Source of the DNA: Vibrio sp. J1-1 | Lineage (GTDB): Bacteria > Pseudomonadota > Gammaproteobacteria > Enterobacterales > Vibrionaceae | DNA: 64,000 nt | Direction: 5' to 3' | NCBI RefSeq assembly: GCF_021728395.1 | Contig: NZ_JAKKCM010000004.1 | Span: 186,001 to 250,000, forward strand | Shown: one piece after another, positions 17,322 through 27,336 of the stretch | Position numbering within the stretch: the stretch's first letter is position 1 | How the letters are laid out: each line of letters begins with the position of its first letter | The notes under the pieces: generated by a model | The model's input: only the letters and a program-made list of their open reading frames with translations | Told to the model about the DNA's origin: nothing | The model's database searches: none | Program-made: the position numbers and the translations under genes

Positions 17322-18195
17322 CGTTTATCAGGAAGAACACATTCCCACTCAGTTCGAACGATTCTGGCGCAGTTACCGCGCTAACGGGTTGGCAATGTTT
17401 GGCTTATGGTGCCTAGCCTTCATTGTATTAATCACCCTATTTGCTCAATTAATCGTACCTTTTGATCCTCAGGCTCAATCCGGTGAGCTACTCGTGCCAC
17501 CTTCTTGGTCACCGTCAGGGACCGTTGAATACTTCTTGGGGACGGATGATTTGGGACGCGATATTCTTTCACGTCTTATCATGGGGTCTCAACTGACGTT
17601 TGGAGCAGCGGTTGGTATTACCGTTACGGCAGCTATCATCGGTTGTCTGATTGGCGTATTGGCTGGTATGACGAAAGGTCTGCTTTCCAGTACCTTGAAC
17701 CACCTGCTCGACACGGTGATGTCCATTCCTTCGCTGCTCTTAGCGATCATTTTTGTGGCATTCCTGGGGTTCGGGGAATTCAATATCTTGCTGGCCATTT
17801 GTTTGGCGCTCATTCCGCGTTTTATTCGCTCGGTGTACATCGCAGTGCATACTGAGGTAGAAAAAGACTACATCATGGCGGCACGTCTGGATGGCGCAAA
17901 TGATTTCTACCTCCTTTGGAGCTCGATACTGCCGAACGTTCTTACCGTTATCGCCGCAGAGTTTACTCTGGCGCTTTCTACTGCGATTTTAGATATTACT
18001 GCATTGGGCTTCCTGGGATTGGGAGCACAAGCACCAAGTACTGAGTGGGGGGCCATTTTGGGCGATTCAGTTGAACTTATTTACATCGCACCGTGGACAG
18101 TAACCTTACCAGGCCTCACTATCATGTTTACTGTTATTACCCTAAACTTAGTAGGTGAAGGGGTACGCCGATCGCTTAATGCGGGGATCGAATAA
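17308..18195 (+). CDS. sapC: SapC, ABC transporter permease
   Basis: Second permease (295 residues) of the Sap transporter, DppC/OppC type. An N-terminal TM segment (about 28-50) is followed by [20 protein letters not shown], the family's conserved stretch before TM2. The EAA loop [23 protein letters not shown] lies near residue 190. It overlaps sapB by 14 bases and sapD by one. Confidence 0.95.
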   Translation: MLTNNVYQEEHIPTQFERFWRSYRANGLAMFGLWCLAFIVLITLFAQLIVPFDPQAQSGELLVPPSWSPSGTVEYFLGTDDLGRDILSRLIMGSQLTFGAAVGITVTAAIIGCLIGVLAGMTKGLLSSTLNHLLDTVMSIPSLLLAIIFVAFLGFGEFNILLAICLALIPRFIRSVYIAVHTEVEKDYIMAARLDGANDFYLLWSSILPNVLTVIAAEFTLALSTAILDITALGFLGLGAQAPSTEWGAILGDSVELIYIAPWTVTLPGLTIMFTVITLNLVGEGVRRSLNAGIE

Positions 18196-19190
18196 TGCCG
18201 TTATTAGACATTCGTCATTTGACCATTGAAATTGAAACACCTCAAGGAATGGTACGAGCTGTAGACAGAATGAGCCTAACGTTAAATGAAGGTGAAATTC
18301 GCGGCTTAGTGGGTGAATCTGGCTCAGGAAAAAGTCTTGTTGCAAAAGCCATTGTCGGCGTCAACAAAGATACTTGGCGAATCACCGCAGACCGAATGCG
18401 CTTAGGAAATATCGATCTCTTGCAACTAACCCCAAAAGAGCGGCGTAAAGTTATCGCTCGGGATATTGCGATGATTTTTCAGGAGCCTTCGACCTGTTTG
18501 GATCCTTCAGAGGAAGTAGGCCGACAACTCATTGAATCGATTCCATCTCGTTCATTTGATGGTAAATGGTGGGAGCGATTCAAATGGCGCAAAAAACAAG
18601 CCATTGCCCTACTGCATAAAGTTGGGATCAAAGATCACAAACGGATAATGAGCAGCTACCCTTACGAGCTGACGGACGGTGAATGTCAAAAAGTCATGAT
18701 TGCCATGGCGATTGCAACTAAGCCTAAGCTGTTGATTGCAGACGAACCGACTAATGACCTTGACCCAATCACTCAGTCGCAGATCTTACGTCTGTTGAGC
18801 CGGATGAATCAGCTCAATAACACAACGATTTTGCTTATTGGTCACGATCTAACCACTATCACACAATGGGCAAACCGCATTACCGTGATGTACTGTGGTC
18901 AGTCTGTTGAGTCTGCTGATACACGTAAGATAATCGCAGCACCGAAGCACCCTTATACAGATGCTCTGCTAAAGGCGATGCCAGACTTCAATGATTGGGT
19001 TCCACACAAGCAGAAACTGCAGTCTCTGCCTGGTTCAATTCCACCTTTACAGCATTTGCCAATTGGTTGCCGATTAGGTCCTCGTTGCCCTTATGCGCAA
19101 AAGCAATGTGTTGAAATTCCGCATACCCGACGAATCAAAAATCATAAGTTTAACTGTCACTTTCCATTGAACACGGAGAAAAAGTCATGA
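18195..19190 (+). CDS. sapD: SapD, ABC transporter ATP-binding protein
   Basis: Cytoplasmic ATPase of 331 residues. Walker A is GESGSGKS (about 40-47) and Walker [11 protein letters not shown]. The signature is [13 protein letters not shown], where LSGGQ is expected. The same deviation (LTEGECQK) is known in enterobacterial SapD, so it is a family trait. The C-terminal oligopeptide-transporter extension has RCPYAQ-type cysteines (near 298-304) that could bind an Fe-S cluster or metal. In E. coli SapD also supports Trk potassium uptake. The gene overlaps sapC by one base and sapF by four. Confidence 0.95.
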   Translation: MPLLDIRHLTIEIETPQGMVRAVDRMSLTLNEGEIRGLVGESGSGKSLVAKAIVGVNKDTWRITADRMRLGNIDLLQLTPKERRKVIARDIAMIFQEPSTCLDPSEEVGRQLIESIPSRSFDGKWWERFKWRKKQAIALLHKVGIKDHKRIMSSYPYELTDGECQKVMIAMAIATKPKLLIADEPTNDLDPITQSQILRLLSRMNQLNNTTILLIGHDLTTITQWANRITVMYCGQSVESADTRKIIAAPKHPYTDALLKAMPDFNDWVPHKQKLQSLPGSIPPLQHLPIGCRLGPRCPYAQKQCVEIPHTRRIKNHKFNCHFPLNTEKKS

Positions 19191-19975
19191 GTGCGTTACT
19201 TGAAGTCGATAATTTATCGAAGCAGTTTGTCACGCGCTCAAGTTTTTTTAAACGTCAGACGAATGTCGCGGTAAAACCTGTCAGCTTCACCCTTGAGCCA
19301 GGGCAAACTATCGGCTTTATTGGGCAGAATGGTTCAGGGAAGTCGACACTGGCTCGCATGCTTGCCGGTGTCGTTGCGCCAAGTTCTGGCGAAATCCGTG
19401 TAAATGGTGAACGTTTGGAACATAAAGATTATGCGACGCGCTGCAAGCTGATTCGTATGATTTTTCAGGATCCGAATACATCGCTAAACCCACGAATTCA
19501 AATTGGTCGCATACTGGAAGGCCCATTAAAACGAAATACCAACATGCCACCGGATGCGCGAATGAAACGCGTTAAAGAGACGCTTCGTCGAGTTGGCTTG
19601 CTACCTGAACATGCCTACTTTTATCCGCAGATGCTGGCCGCTGGACAAAAACAGCGTGTCTGTCTGGCTCGGGCCTTGATACTTCAGCCGTCAATTATCG
19701 TAGCAGATGAAGCGTTAAACGGTCTCGATATGGCCATGCGCTCGCAGATTCTTAACTTGTTCTTGGAGCTGCAAGAAGAGATGGGGCTTTCTTTCGTTTA
19801 TGTATCTCAGCATATCGGTATCGTCAAGCACATCACAGATAAAGTTATGGTCATGCATGAAGGTGAAGTAGTTGAATGTGGTGATACCCAACAGGTTCTT
19901 ACCCACCCTGAGCATGCGATTACGCAGCGATTGGTTGAAAGTCACTTCTACAAAGCGCCCAACCACTCAATGTAA
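19187..19975 (+). CDS. sapF: SapF, ABC transporter ATP-binding protein
   Basis: Partner ATPase of SapD, 262 residues. Walker A is GQNGSGKST (about 45-53), Walker [13 protein letters not shown]. The signature [15 protein letters not shown] departs from LSGGQ (A and A for S and G), as in other SapF proteins, and the Glu after Walker B Asp is present. It ends the operon; a terminator starts six bases after the stop. Confidence 0.95.
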   Translation: MSALLEVDNLSKQFVTRSSFFKRQTNVAVKPVSFTLEPGQTIGFIGQNGSGKSTLARMLAGVVAPSSGEIRVNGERLEHKDYATRCKLIRMIFQDPNTSLNPRIQIGRILEGPLKRNTNMPPDARMKRVKETLRRVGLLPEHAYFYPQMLAAGQKQRVCLARALILQPSIIVADEALNGLDMAMRSQILNLFLELQEEMGLSFVYVSQHIGIVKHITDKVMVMHEGEVVECGDTQQVLTHPEHAITQRLVESHFYKAPNHSM

Positions 19976-19980
19976 TGAAT

Positions 19981-20006
19981 AAGCCTGCATTATTTGCAGG
20001 CTTTAT
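19981..20006 (+). terminator. Terminator of the sap operon
   Basis: AAGCCTGCA / TGCAGGCTT hairpin with a 5-base loop, followed by TATTAATT. Confidence 0.82.
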
Positions 20007-20041
20007 TAATTCTGGTGCTGGAAAATCATCTTTGGATTTAA

Positions 20042-20431
20042 CTATCGTCGACCAGCGAGTTTGCGAAGTTCGAAATCAAACTCATCCGGAAACAGAACAA
20101 CACCCTCTTCGTTCTGATTTGGAAACACCACTACCGAAAGCTCGTCATCTTCTAGTCCCACTGTCCAGCGACTGTGCCACTTGTTAAGTGAGATGGCTTC
20201 TGGCTCGCAGTTTTCCCATTCACCTGTCGCCCATTGCTGAGCAAATTCTTCGTTCGGCCATACAGGTACGCAATCGTCATCTTCTGTATTAAGCATTACG
20301 CAACCATGTTCATCTTTTAGAATCCACACCTTACGATTCGCGACGATCTCTTTGACGCAGTACTTCAATCGTTGCTCTTCATTGTAACGATTGATCGTAT
20401 CCATTTGCTCTTGGGTCAATGCCTCGGACAT
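20042..20431 (-). CDS. DUF2750 domain protein
   Basis: Uncharacterised cytoplasmic protein. I start it at the ATG at 20431, which has AGGAG seven bases upstream, giving 129 residues; the longer frame to 20479 would run through the terminator of the previous gene. The sequence VWILKDEHGCVML, VPVWPNEEFAQQW, HSRWTVGLEDDELSVVVFP is typical of DUF2750. It has no TM segment or signal and many acidic and Trp residues. It is convergent with sapF. Function is unknown. Confidence 0.88.
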   Translation of the reverse strand: MSEALTQEQMDTINRYNEEQRLKYCVKEIVANRKVWILKDEHGCVMLNTEDDDCVPVWPNEEFAQQWATGEWENCEPEAISLNKWHSRWTVGLEDDELSVVVFPNQNEEGVVLFPDEFDFELRKLAGRR

Positions 20432-20453
20432 GTTGCTCTCCTGTTTCCCATAG

Positions 20454-20481
20454 AAAAATGCCCACCTATTGGCGGGCATTT
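20454..20481 (-). terminator. Terminator of ppaC
   Basis: AAATGCCC / GGGCATTT hairpin with a T-run on the minus strand (TTTTTC), 25 bases after the ppaC stop and just ahead of the DUF2750 gene. Confidence 0.85.
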
Positions 20482-20506
20482 CAATTATAAACTGGTAATG
20501 TGAAAA

Positions 20507-21412
20507 TTACGCTAACTCAGTTTGAAGCCAAGGCCAGCCTTGCTTCTTACGGCTTAGGGTATTTTCCATCATTAGCATGCCGTTGTCCTCATGCTTAACT
20601 AGCTTCTCTGCCCACTCACCTTTGTATAGAAGACGAGTTTGAGCGGTAGTGATGTCTGTTAGCATCACAGCCGCAAATGCTAGATTATCGTTTGCACAAC
20701 GAGCTTCTAGATCCGCTTCAAGCGCTTCGATCATACCGTCAACTTGCTCTAGAGTAGCAAGCTCAACCTGACCAACAACAACATCACGACCATTGAATGG
20801 GTAACCTTTCAGGTCTTTTTCAACTAGCTCAGCCGCAGAAAGACCTTCGATGTTTGTTTTCGCGATCAGAAGATCTTTGATGAATGCGTCAACGTCTTGT
20901 ACGTCTGCGATTTCAGCTAGCTCAGCAACGGCATCTTTATCTTTTTGAGTGCACGTTGGAGAAGCGAAACCTACTGTATCAGACAGAATAGCTGACATCA
21001 TTAGCTTAGCGATTTGTGGAGTGATCGCGTGACCTTCAATCTTGAACATGTTGAATAGAACTGTGTTAGTACAACCAACAGGCCAGATCCACGCTTCCAT
21101 CGGGTTCACTGTCATCACATCACCTAAACGGTGGTGGTCAACGATACCCGCGATTTCAGCTTCAGCGATGTCGTCTGGTGCTTGAGCGAGATCGGAGTAA
21201 TCTACTAGCCAAACTGTCTCACCCGCAACTGAAGTGCGTAGTTCTGGAACTTCTGCACCAGCTACTTCAAGGATGTGCTGAGTTTCACGGTTGATTTCGC
21301 CCTGACGAATTGGCATTGCTTCAACACCACGCGCCTTAAGAAGTTCAGTTGCAACGAGTGCACTACAAATACTATCACTGTCTGGGTTCTTATGACCTAC
21401 AACTAGAATCAT
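20507..21412 (-). CDS. ppaC: Manganese-dependent inorganic pyrophosphatase (family II)
   Basis: Hydrolyses pyrophosphate to phosphate using Mn2+ (or Co2+). The 301 residues carry the DHH-family metal motifs GHKNPDSDSICSALVA (residues about 5-20), LVDYSD (about 69) and DHHRLGD (about 92-98), then the DHHA2-type C-terminal lobe ending SRKKQGWPWL with the substrate-binding RK. AGGAAG lies just before the ATG. It is divergent from a Fur-box-preceded putative manganese transporter, which ties enzyme and metal supply together. The 5' leader is unusually structured. Confidence 0.95.
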   Translation of the reverse strand: MILVVGHKNPDSDSICSALVATELLKARGVEAMPIRQGEINRETQHILEVAGAEVPELRTSVAGETVWLVDYSDLAQAPDDIAEAEIAGIVDHHRLGDVMTVNPMEAWIWPVGCTNTVLFNMFKIEGHAITPQIAKLMMSAILSDTVGFASPTCTQKDKDAVAELAEIADVQDVDAFIKDLLIAKTNIEGLSAAELVEKDLKGYPFNGRDVVVGQVELATLEQVDGMIEALEADLEARCANDNLAFAAVMLTDITTAQTRLLYKGEWAEKLVKHEDNGMLMMENTLSRKKQGWPWLQTELA

Positions 21413-21441
21413 GTTTCTTCCTATTCAAGTCAATTTGATAC

Positions 21442-21517
21442 GCTTCCGGATAATGGCATCTTATGCCTTGGAAGCTGTTTGCTCACAAAGGCCCGTACTT
21501 TACCTGATTTGACGGGC
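21442..21517 (-). promoter_or_regulatory. Structured 5' leader of ppaC
   Basis: In the ppaC leader GCTTCC / GGAAGC (21442-21475) encloses a GGCAT / ATGCC hairpin. A second inverted repeat, GCCCGT / ACGGGC, lies at 21491-21517. I do not recognise the yybP-ykoY manganese riboswitch, but the leader could fold stably. Confidence 0.4.
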
Positions 21518-21560
21518 TTTGACACGAAGAAAAGTGCATAACTCTATTGCGAATAAATCT

Positions 21561-21588
21561 CATTATCATATAATGATAATCATTCCTA
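21561..21588. promoter_or_regulatory. Overlapping Fur boxes
   Basis: CATTATCATATAATGATAAT followed by CATTCCTA contains the core AATGATAATCATT of the Fur consensus (GATAATGATAATCATTATC), overlapped by a second ATTATCAT / ATGATAAT pair. It is 19 bases upstream of the transporter ATG and should make that gene iron-repressed. Confidence 0.85.
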
Positions 21589-21606
21589 TTTTCATTTGAA
21601 TTCAAA

Positions 21607-22821
21607 ATGAACGCGACGAGATTTTTGCATTCCGCCCAGCACTTGCTTCGGCCAACTCAATTCCGCTTAGCGTATAAACGCCTGCTCATTCCTGTCTCTA
21701 TGCTCGCGTTGTTGATTAATAAACACACTCGTGATGTCGCGGTGACGACACTGTCCGACTCCTTTTGGGCGGTATCGTGTTATGTCTGTGCAACTCTGGT
21801 GATTTATCATTATCTATCCCACTTTCTATCGAAGCCTAATCGCATTACTGAGCTCTACTGTCACTCTAAAACTCATCAGGTATTCTTCGCGGCCCTTCTT
21901 GGAGCCCTACCCGGATGTGGCGGTGCAATTGTTGTTACCACGCAGTTTATTAGCGGCCGAGTGGGTTTTGGTGCCATCGTCGCGGTACTGACTTCAACAA
22001 TGGGGGACGCGGCTTTTTTACTACTTGCGGCTAAACCCACGGTTGGGCTGAGCGTGGTGGTTACAGGTATCGTAGTCGGAACGATTTCTGGGTTGGTTGT
22101 AAATTCTTTTCATAAAGAAGACTTTTTGCGCCCCGTCCGTAAAATCAATCCAAATGAACTATCTGATCCGCAAAGCCAAAGCGAGCGCTATAGCGAACAG
22201 GAACAGAAGGCGATCAATTTACAAGGCACATTCTGGAAATGGCTGATATTACCGACCAGTATTATCGCACTAATGATGTCTTTCCAGATGGATATCAATC
22301 AGTTGATGAACGTATCATCAAATACCATTGAATGGGTTGGAGCGATTTTCGCGGTGATGACGATGTCGCTTTGGGCAATGACAAAAGAGCTAGGCTGTTA
22401 TCAATCAACAGTATCCGAAGATGAAAAAATCATCGACTCCCACCCAATTCAAAAAGCAGCGCAAGACACTAACTTCATCAGTGCATGGGTAATTATTGCC
22501 TTCATCGCTTTTGAGTTTACGACTTACTTTTCTGGGCTGGATGTAGCCGCCTCTCTCTCAAATTGGGGGATCTGGATGCCATTGGCTGGACTGGCAATGG
22601 GGATGCTCCCAGGGTGTGGACCTCAGATTTTAGTGACAAGCTTGTACCTGTCTGGTGCTGCACCTTTTTCAGCACAAATAGCTAACGCAATTTCAAACGA
22701 CGGTGATGCACTTTTCCCTGCGATTGCAATGGCACCTAAAGCAGCATTTGTCGCCACTATTTACTCATCTATTCCTGCATTTTTTGTTGGTTACGGTTAT
22801 TACTTTTTATTTGAGCTTTAA
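21607..22821 (+). CDS. Putative manganese transporter (two-repeat membrane protein)
   Basis: Integral inner-membrane protein of 404 residues with about ten hydrophobic segments in two related halves. Each half has a PGCG motif (GALPGCGGAIVVTTQ near residue 98; GMLPGCGPQILVTSL near 335) and a GDAxF motif (STMGDAAFLL near 136; SNDGDALFPA near 362), so the protein looks like an internal duplication. Databases call such Vibrio proteins putative manganese transporters; direction of transport is not known to me. The Fur box upstream and the divergent Mn-dependent pyrophosphatase support a metal role. A hydrophilic, charged linker (about 170-200) separates the halves. Confidence 0.8.
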   Translation: MNATRFLHSAQHLLRPTQFRLAYKRLLIPVSMLALLINKHTRDVAVTTLSDSFWAVSCYVCATLVIYHYLSHFLSKPNRITELYCHSKTHQVFFAALLGALPGCGGAIVVTTQFISGRVGFGAIVAVLTSTMGDAAFLLLAAKPTVGLSVVVTGIVVGTISGLVVNSFHKEDFLRPVRKINPNELSDPQSQSERYSEQEQKAINLQGTFWKWLILPTSIIALMMSFQMDINQLMNVSSNTIEWVGAIFAVMTMSLWAMTKELGCYQSTVSEDEKIIDSHPIQKAAQDTNFISAWVIIAFIAFEFTTYFSGLDVAASLSNWGIWMPLAGLAMGMLPGCGPQILVTSLYLSGAAPFSAQIANAISNDGDALFPAIAMAPKAAFVATIYSSIPAFFVGYGYYFLFEL

Positions 22822-22835
22822 ACCATTCAGAATGG

Positions 22836-22860
22836 AAAAAGCCTCATTTGAGGCTCTTTT
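22836..22860. terminator. Bidirectional terminator between transporter and alpha-galactosidase
   Basis: AGCCTCATTTGAGGCT hairpin with TCTTTT on the plus strand and TTTTTCC on the minus strand, between convergent genes. Confidence 0.85.
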
Positions 22861-22879
22861 CTACGCTCAATTCATCACA

Positions 22880-24619
22880 CTATACTGTGACGATCGCTTT
22901 TGCATTCAAGCCCTGATCTAAGTTGACTAAAAACATCTGACAAGCGTCTTGGTTAAGCTTTTCTCCGGTCCAGAAGTTATACCAATCTACGGGCTTATCC
23001 GAAGTTAGCGTAAACTCTGTTGCATCCTGATTGGAGTAGTTAAACAAGCAATGCAGATCATTCTTATTGGTGAGCTTCAAAAATGCGTGATTTAAACTCA
23101 AAGACGAAAAGATTGCAGATTCTTGGCTGCGACGTTGGCGCAACATAAGTTTCGACAACGTTTTGCTCGCGAATGGGGTAATCTCTGGCAGAGGATCACC
23201 CGAAAGTAACAAACCGCCACAAGCCAGAAGTGCAGTACGATGAAATTCGTAGTCCTCTCGCGAAGCTGTTTGATTTGGTAATGAGGTAAACGTGGCGCAG
23301 TCTGGGTCAATTTGCCACAGTTTTCGGTGCTGCCAACTGCGGTAAAATGTTTCTTTCGCGATCTGTTCGAAGCGATGACTATGGCGTTCAACATCATCGG
23401 AAACACGCATCGCATCCACCAGCCCAAGTGAAGGCCACATTGGTGCGTTACAACCCAACAACCAAGCGTCACCCGCCCCTCTCGCTATCGCCTCCATGCC
23501 CATTCGGTACGCTTCTACTCCTGTCACTCCAGACTGACTGCGTTTTCCTTTGAGGGTTCCCCAATAGTTTGCATCCAACTTAAACAGTTCGACGCCCCAC
23601 TCTTCGCGCATTACAGAAACCACATGGGTAAGGTGATCTTGTACTTCTGGAAGAGAAGTATCGAGAATATACCAAGGTGTACAGCGCCAGCCTCCGTAGG
23701 TGACATCCTCTGCTTTCATCAAACTACCATCATGATGGCGAACAAACCAATCAGGATGTTGTTTGAAAACTTCCGACTCTGGTTGAGCAATAAAGGGCGC
23801 CATCCAAATGGCTGGTTTTTTGCCCTTGTAACGAATGTTCTGAATCAACTCTTTTACACCTCCAGAAAACTTATCTGAAGGCGTCAGCCAGTCACCCATA
23901 AACGCCTGATATCCATCATCAACTAGCACCCACTCCAGATCCACCAGCTTATCGCGCATACAGTCGACGTTTTGCAAAATGTTCTTTTCCGTCACTTCAG
24001 CATAATAAGCGTACCAAGAGCACCAGCCTATAGGCGCGCGCTGTGTGACACCGTCACGCACCGGATGATTATCTTTAATCATATTGCTGTACTCTTGGTA
24101 GAGTGCTGACAACGACGTTTCTCTCAGTACGGTAACAGACTCCAAAGCGTTACTTTCCCAGTCTGTCACTTTTGTGTGTTCACCATCGATAGCCGCCACC
24201 AGAACCCACTGCTCTTCATGCAATCGCACATCAAAATAACCGGCGAATCGACGGCAACTGGTAAATCCAAATAACGTATATCCATCAGAGTCTTCAACCA
24301 CTAAGTAGTTGTAGTAACGCTTAGGTGCATCTTGAGGATAGATCCGATAACTCGGACTGTTATCAGGACAACGACCAACATCGATTGGCTGGCTGATAGT
24401 CCCTGATGTTTGTGCCAACATCTGAAAACCGTCTCCGATCACACGAGCACCATGTTCATATAAAAATGGGACTTCAAAAAGGACTTCGCGATCAGTAAAG
24501 GTTTTCTGGTGAATACCAGCAAAAGAAAAGTGTACTTGATTGCCGATGACATCGGCTTGCAGGTCGTTATCAACGACGGTGATTTCTATGCGGTTAGCGA
24601 ACTGAAAGGTTTGAGTCAT
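22880..24619 (-). CDS. Alpha-galactosidase-like glycoside hydrolase (GH36/melibiase type)
   Basis: Predicted to hydrolyse terminal alpha-galactosides in the cytoplasm (no signal peptide); 579 residues. The TIM-barrel motifs are clear: GWCSWYAYYAEV, VLVDDGYQAFMGDW, KPAIWMAPF, then LFKLDANYWG with the nucleophile Asp and AMRVSDDVERH with the likely acid/base Asp. An N-terminal beta-sandwich of about 190 residues precedes the barrel. It is shorter than E. coli-type RafA (about 700), closer to the compact GH36 group. No sugar transporter or regulator adjoins it, so the natural substrate is uncertain. Confidence 0.88.
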   Translation of the reverse strand: MTQTFQFANRIEITVVDNDLQADVIGNQVHFSFAGIHQKTFTDREVLFEVPFLYEHGARVIGDGFQMLAQTSGTISQPIDVGRCPDNSPSYRIYPQDAPKRYYNYLVVEDSDGYTLFGFTSCRRFAGYFDVRLHEEQWVLVAAIDGEHTKVTDWESNALESVTVLRETSLSALYQEYSNMIKDNHPVRDGVTQRAPIGWCSWYAYYAEVTEKNILQNVDCMRDKLVDLEWVLVDDGYQAFMGDWLTPSDKFSGGVKELIQNIRYKGKKPAIWMAPFIAQPESEVFKQHPDWFVRHHDGSLMKAEDVTYGGWRCTPWYILDTSLPEVQDHLTHVVSVMREEWGVELFKLDANYWGTLKGKRSQSGVTGVEAYRMGMEAIARGAGDAWLLGCNAPMWPSLGLVDAMRVSDDVERHSHRFEQIAKETFYRSWQHRKLWQIDPDCATFTSLPNQTASREDYEFHRTALLACGGLLLSGDPLPEITPFASKTLSKLMLRQRRSQESAIFSSLSLNHAFLKLTNKNDLHCLFNYSNQDATEFTLTSDKPVDWYNFWTGEKLNQDACQMFLVNLDQGLNAKAIVTV

Positions 24620-24796
24620 ATTATATCTACTTAGTTATTATTATCTTTATACCCAAGAGACTTGGTTCAATATGAACCGTTTAGGTACTGTCACCATTAT
24701 CCTACGGTTTAGAAGCGTAAATCGTTAGTTCCCTCACGAATACATCTTAGCTATTAGTGAAACATAATTATTGAGATAACGCTCCCCAAAATTCAG

Positions 24797-24825
24797 CTAA
24801 AAAATACCAGCCCGGAGGCTGGTAT
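24797..24825 (-). terminator. Terminator of torECA
   Basis: ATACCAGCC / GGCTGGTAT hairpin followed on the minus strand by TTTTTT, 24 bases after the torA stop. Confidence 0.88.
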
Positions 24826-24848
24826 CATGTTTCGTTCTTATGCTCTTG

Positions 24849-27311
24849 TTAAGCAACTTCGATTGGCCCACCGAATGATGTGACCGGCGGCACTGTACCT
24901 GTGAATTTCTCAAAATCGACGATACACGTGTTCGCAGAAGTAGCCTGCGCAAGTTCAGACGAACCGATGTCTTGCGTTAGCGTGTTAGGGTCACCGTAAG
25001 TACAGATAGCGCCTTCTTTCTCGTTCAGAGGGCCATACCAAGCGCCCTCTTCGATACGAACAACGCCACGCGGGTAACTATCCATCAGAACTGCGCCCGC
25101 TAAAAGCTGACCACGGCCGTTAAATACACGTACCAAGTCACCATCTTTAATGCCTTTTGCTTTTGCATCAAACGGGTTGATGTAAACAGGCTCACGACCT
25201 TGTACTGCGTAAGTGGCGCGGAACTCTTCAGATTCACACATTTGAGAGTGCAGACGCTTGTCTGGGTGACAAGACTGCAACCAGAATGGATATTTATCTG
25301 AACCCGGGCCACCGTGTGAACGTTCTGATTTTTCGAACCACATTGGGTGCTCTTGGCAATGTTCGTACCCGTAGCGACCAATCTTACGCGAAGTAATCTC
25401 GATGAAGCCAGATGGCGTACCTAGCGGGTTCAGCTCCGGGTCTTTACGGAAATCAGCATGACGAACCCAAGGCTTACCCTCACCGAAGTCCAGTACACTC
25501 TTCTCCCAGAATTCATTGAATTCTGGCATTTCAAATTTACCTTCGTTGGCTTTCTTACAATCGTTATACAGGCTTTCGATCCATTCCATCTCACTCATAC
25601 CACGAGTGTATTCTTCACGACGACCAAAGCGTTGTGTCAGTTCACTCATGATCTGGAAGTCTGGCTTAGATTGAAACAGCGGATCCACCAAGCGGTGCAT
25701 GGCGACCAAACCACGGCTAGAGTATGAACCGTAAACGTCGATATCGTTACGCTCCCACTGCGTACAAGCAGGTAATACGATATCAGAGAAGCGACAAGTT
25801 GCCGTCCAGGCAAATTCAATAGTCACAACCGTTTGTAGCTTCTTGAACGCTTTCTTCATGCGGTTGCGGTCTTGGTGATGGTGCCATGGGTTACAACCTG
25901 AAATCACCATCATTTTGAAATCTGGCAGCTTCACTTTACCGCCGTTGTAATTGATCTCTTTACCTGGTTCCAGAATAGCATCAATCCAACGCGCAACCGG
26001 GATAGTGCGACTGTAGCCGTTGAAATCATTGTTATCCCACTTCGGCTTCATACCTTGGTCAAGGTTACGCGGGAAGCCACCAGGACCAGCAAAACCTGTC
26101 GACGGAACACCGATACTTGAATAATGGTGACCATAAGAGATACCGCCGCCAGGCAGACCAATCTGACCTACCATCGCAGCAACAACCGCAGCCGCCCAAT
26201 ATGGTTGCTCGCCGTGTTCCTGACGCTGGATACACCAGCCCATCAAGATTTGTGTACGACCATTAACCAACATGCGGGCGAATTCACGAATCTTATCCGC
26301 CTTCACGCCACAGATTGATGCCGCCCACTCTGGTGTCTTTTCAGTCTTATCTTTGGTTTGCCCCTGAACGTATTGAATGAACTCTTCAAAGCCCAGACAG
26401 TAAGTCTCAATGAACTTCTTATCGTATAACTCTTCGTTGTACAGAACATGCGCAACAGCCAGCATGAACGCTACGTCTGTCATCGGGTTGATGTACAGGT
26501 GGTCATTCTCTAGGTAGCGCTGAGTCTTGTTCTTAACGGGGTCAACAGACAGAACGTTGATCTCACCTTTCGCGACTTTCTCTTTTAACTGTTCAAGGTA
26601 CTTGAAAGATTCGTGCGTTTCACAGTTCCAGCCTACCTGAAGGTTTTTCACTGGATCGTTCGCCCAAAGAACGATGTTGTCTGAATTCTCTAGGATTTCA
26701 GACCAAGACGTACCTTGTGCATAGACCTCTGTCGAACCAAGTACGTAAGGCATGATCGTTTGACCAGCGCCCGTCGAGTAGTCGCCGACCTTTGTGATGA
26801 AGTTACCGTGCATACCTACCGCACGTTGCATGTGTGCTGTACAGTTGTTGAACGCACCTGTTTGGTTCCAGCCAGTTTGACCCGCGTGTAATGCCCAAGG
26901 ACCGTATTCTTTTTGTACACGCTCTAACTCACGGTAGAACAGATCCAGCGCTTCGTCCCACGTTACACGGATAAAACGGTTGTTACCGCGAGTATCTGCG
27001 CTGTACTTGTGCTTCTTCAGCCAATCCAGACGAACCATTGGGTAACGAACACGAGAAGGGCTGTAAATGATACCCTTAATGCCGTTAAGCATCTCTGTCG
27101 GGTTCTTATCAAGCTCTAATGGTTTGATCTCCTGAACCTTACCCGCGTATATGTGAGCGCGGAATGCCCCCCAGTGTGAGCCCGTCACTTTCCAGGTACC
27201 TGTCGATTCTGCGGCTTTTGCTGAAGCTGACGCTAATAAGCTTGGACCGATAACTGACGCGGCACTTGTGGTTGCTACGCCTTTAAGAAAACTTCTTCGT
27301 GTAATAGCCAT
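24849..27311 (-). CDS. torA: Trimethylamine-N-oxide reductase, catalytic subunit
   Basis: Periplasmic molybdenum enzyme (bis-MGD, DMSO-reductase family) that reduces TMAO to trimethylamine as terminal step of anaerobic respiration; TMAO is abundant in marine animals. The 820 residues begin with a twin-arginine signal, [16 protein letters not shown], and an Ala-rich cleavage region ending SAKAA near residue 34. Conserved DMSO-reductase blocks include [15 protein letters not shown], where Ser/Thr-rich residues lie near the Mo site, and [20 protein letters not shown] precedes the ATG. It is last in torE-torC-torA; no torD chaperone is in the window. Confidence 0.95.
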   Translation of the reverse strand: MAITRRSFLKGVATTSAASVIGPSLLASASAKAAESTGTWKVTGSHWGAFRAHIYAGKVQEIKPLELDKNPTEMLNGIKGIIYSPSRVRYPMVRLDWLKKHKYSADTRGNNRFIRVTWDEALDLFYRELERVQKEYGPWALHAGQTGWNQTGAFNNCTAHMQRAVGMHGNFITKVGDYSTGAGQTIMPYVLGSTEVYAQGTSWSEILENSDNIVLWANDPVKNLQVGWNCETHESFKYLEQLKEKVAKGEINVLSVDPVKNKTQRYLENDHLYINPMTDVAFMLAVAHVLYNEELYDKKFIETYCLGFEEFIQYVQGQTKDKTEKTPEWAASICGVKADKIREFARMLVNGRTQILMGWCIQRQEHGEQPYWAAAVVAAMVGQIGLPGGGISYGHHYSSIGVPSTGFAGPGGFPRNLDQGMKPKWDNNDFNGYSRTIPVARWIDAILEPGKEINYNGGKVKLPDFKMMVISGCNPWHHHQDRNRMKKAFKKLQTVVTIEFAWTATCRFSDIVLPACTQWERNDIDVYGSYSSRGLVAMHRLVDPLFQSKPDFQIMSELTQRFGRREEYTRGMSEMEWIESLYNDCKKANEGKFEMPEFNEFWEKSVLDFGEGKPWVRHADFRKDPELNPLGTPSGFIEITSRKIGRYGYEHCQEHPMWFEKSERSHGGPGSDKYPFWLQSCHPDKRLHSQMCESEEFRATYAVQGREPVYINPFDAKAKGIKDGDLVRVFNGRGQLLAGAVLMDSYPRGVVRIEEGAWYGPLNEKEGAICTYGDPNTLTQDIGSSELAQATSANTCIVDFEKFTGTVPPVTSFGGPIEVA

Positions 27312-27336
27312 TTAAAATTCTCCAATTCGACGCTTA

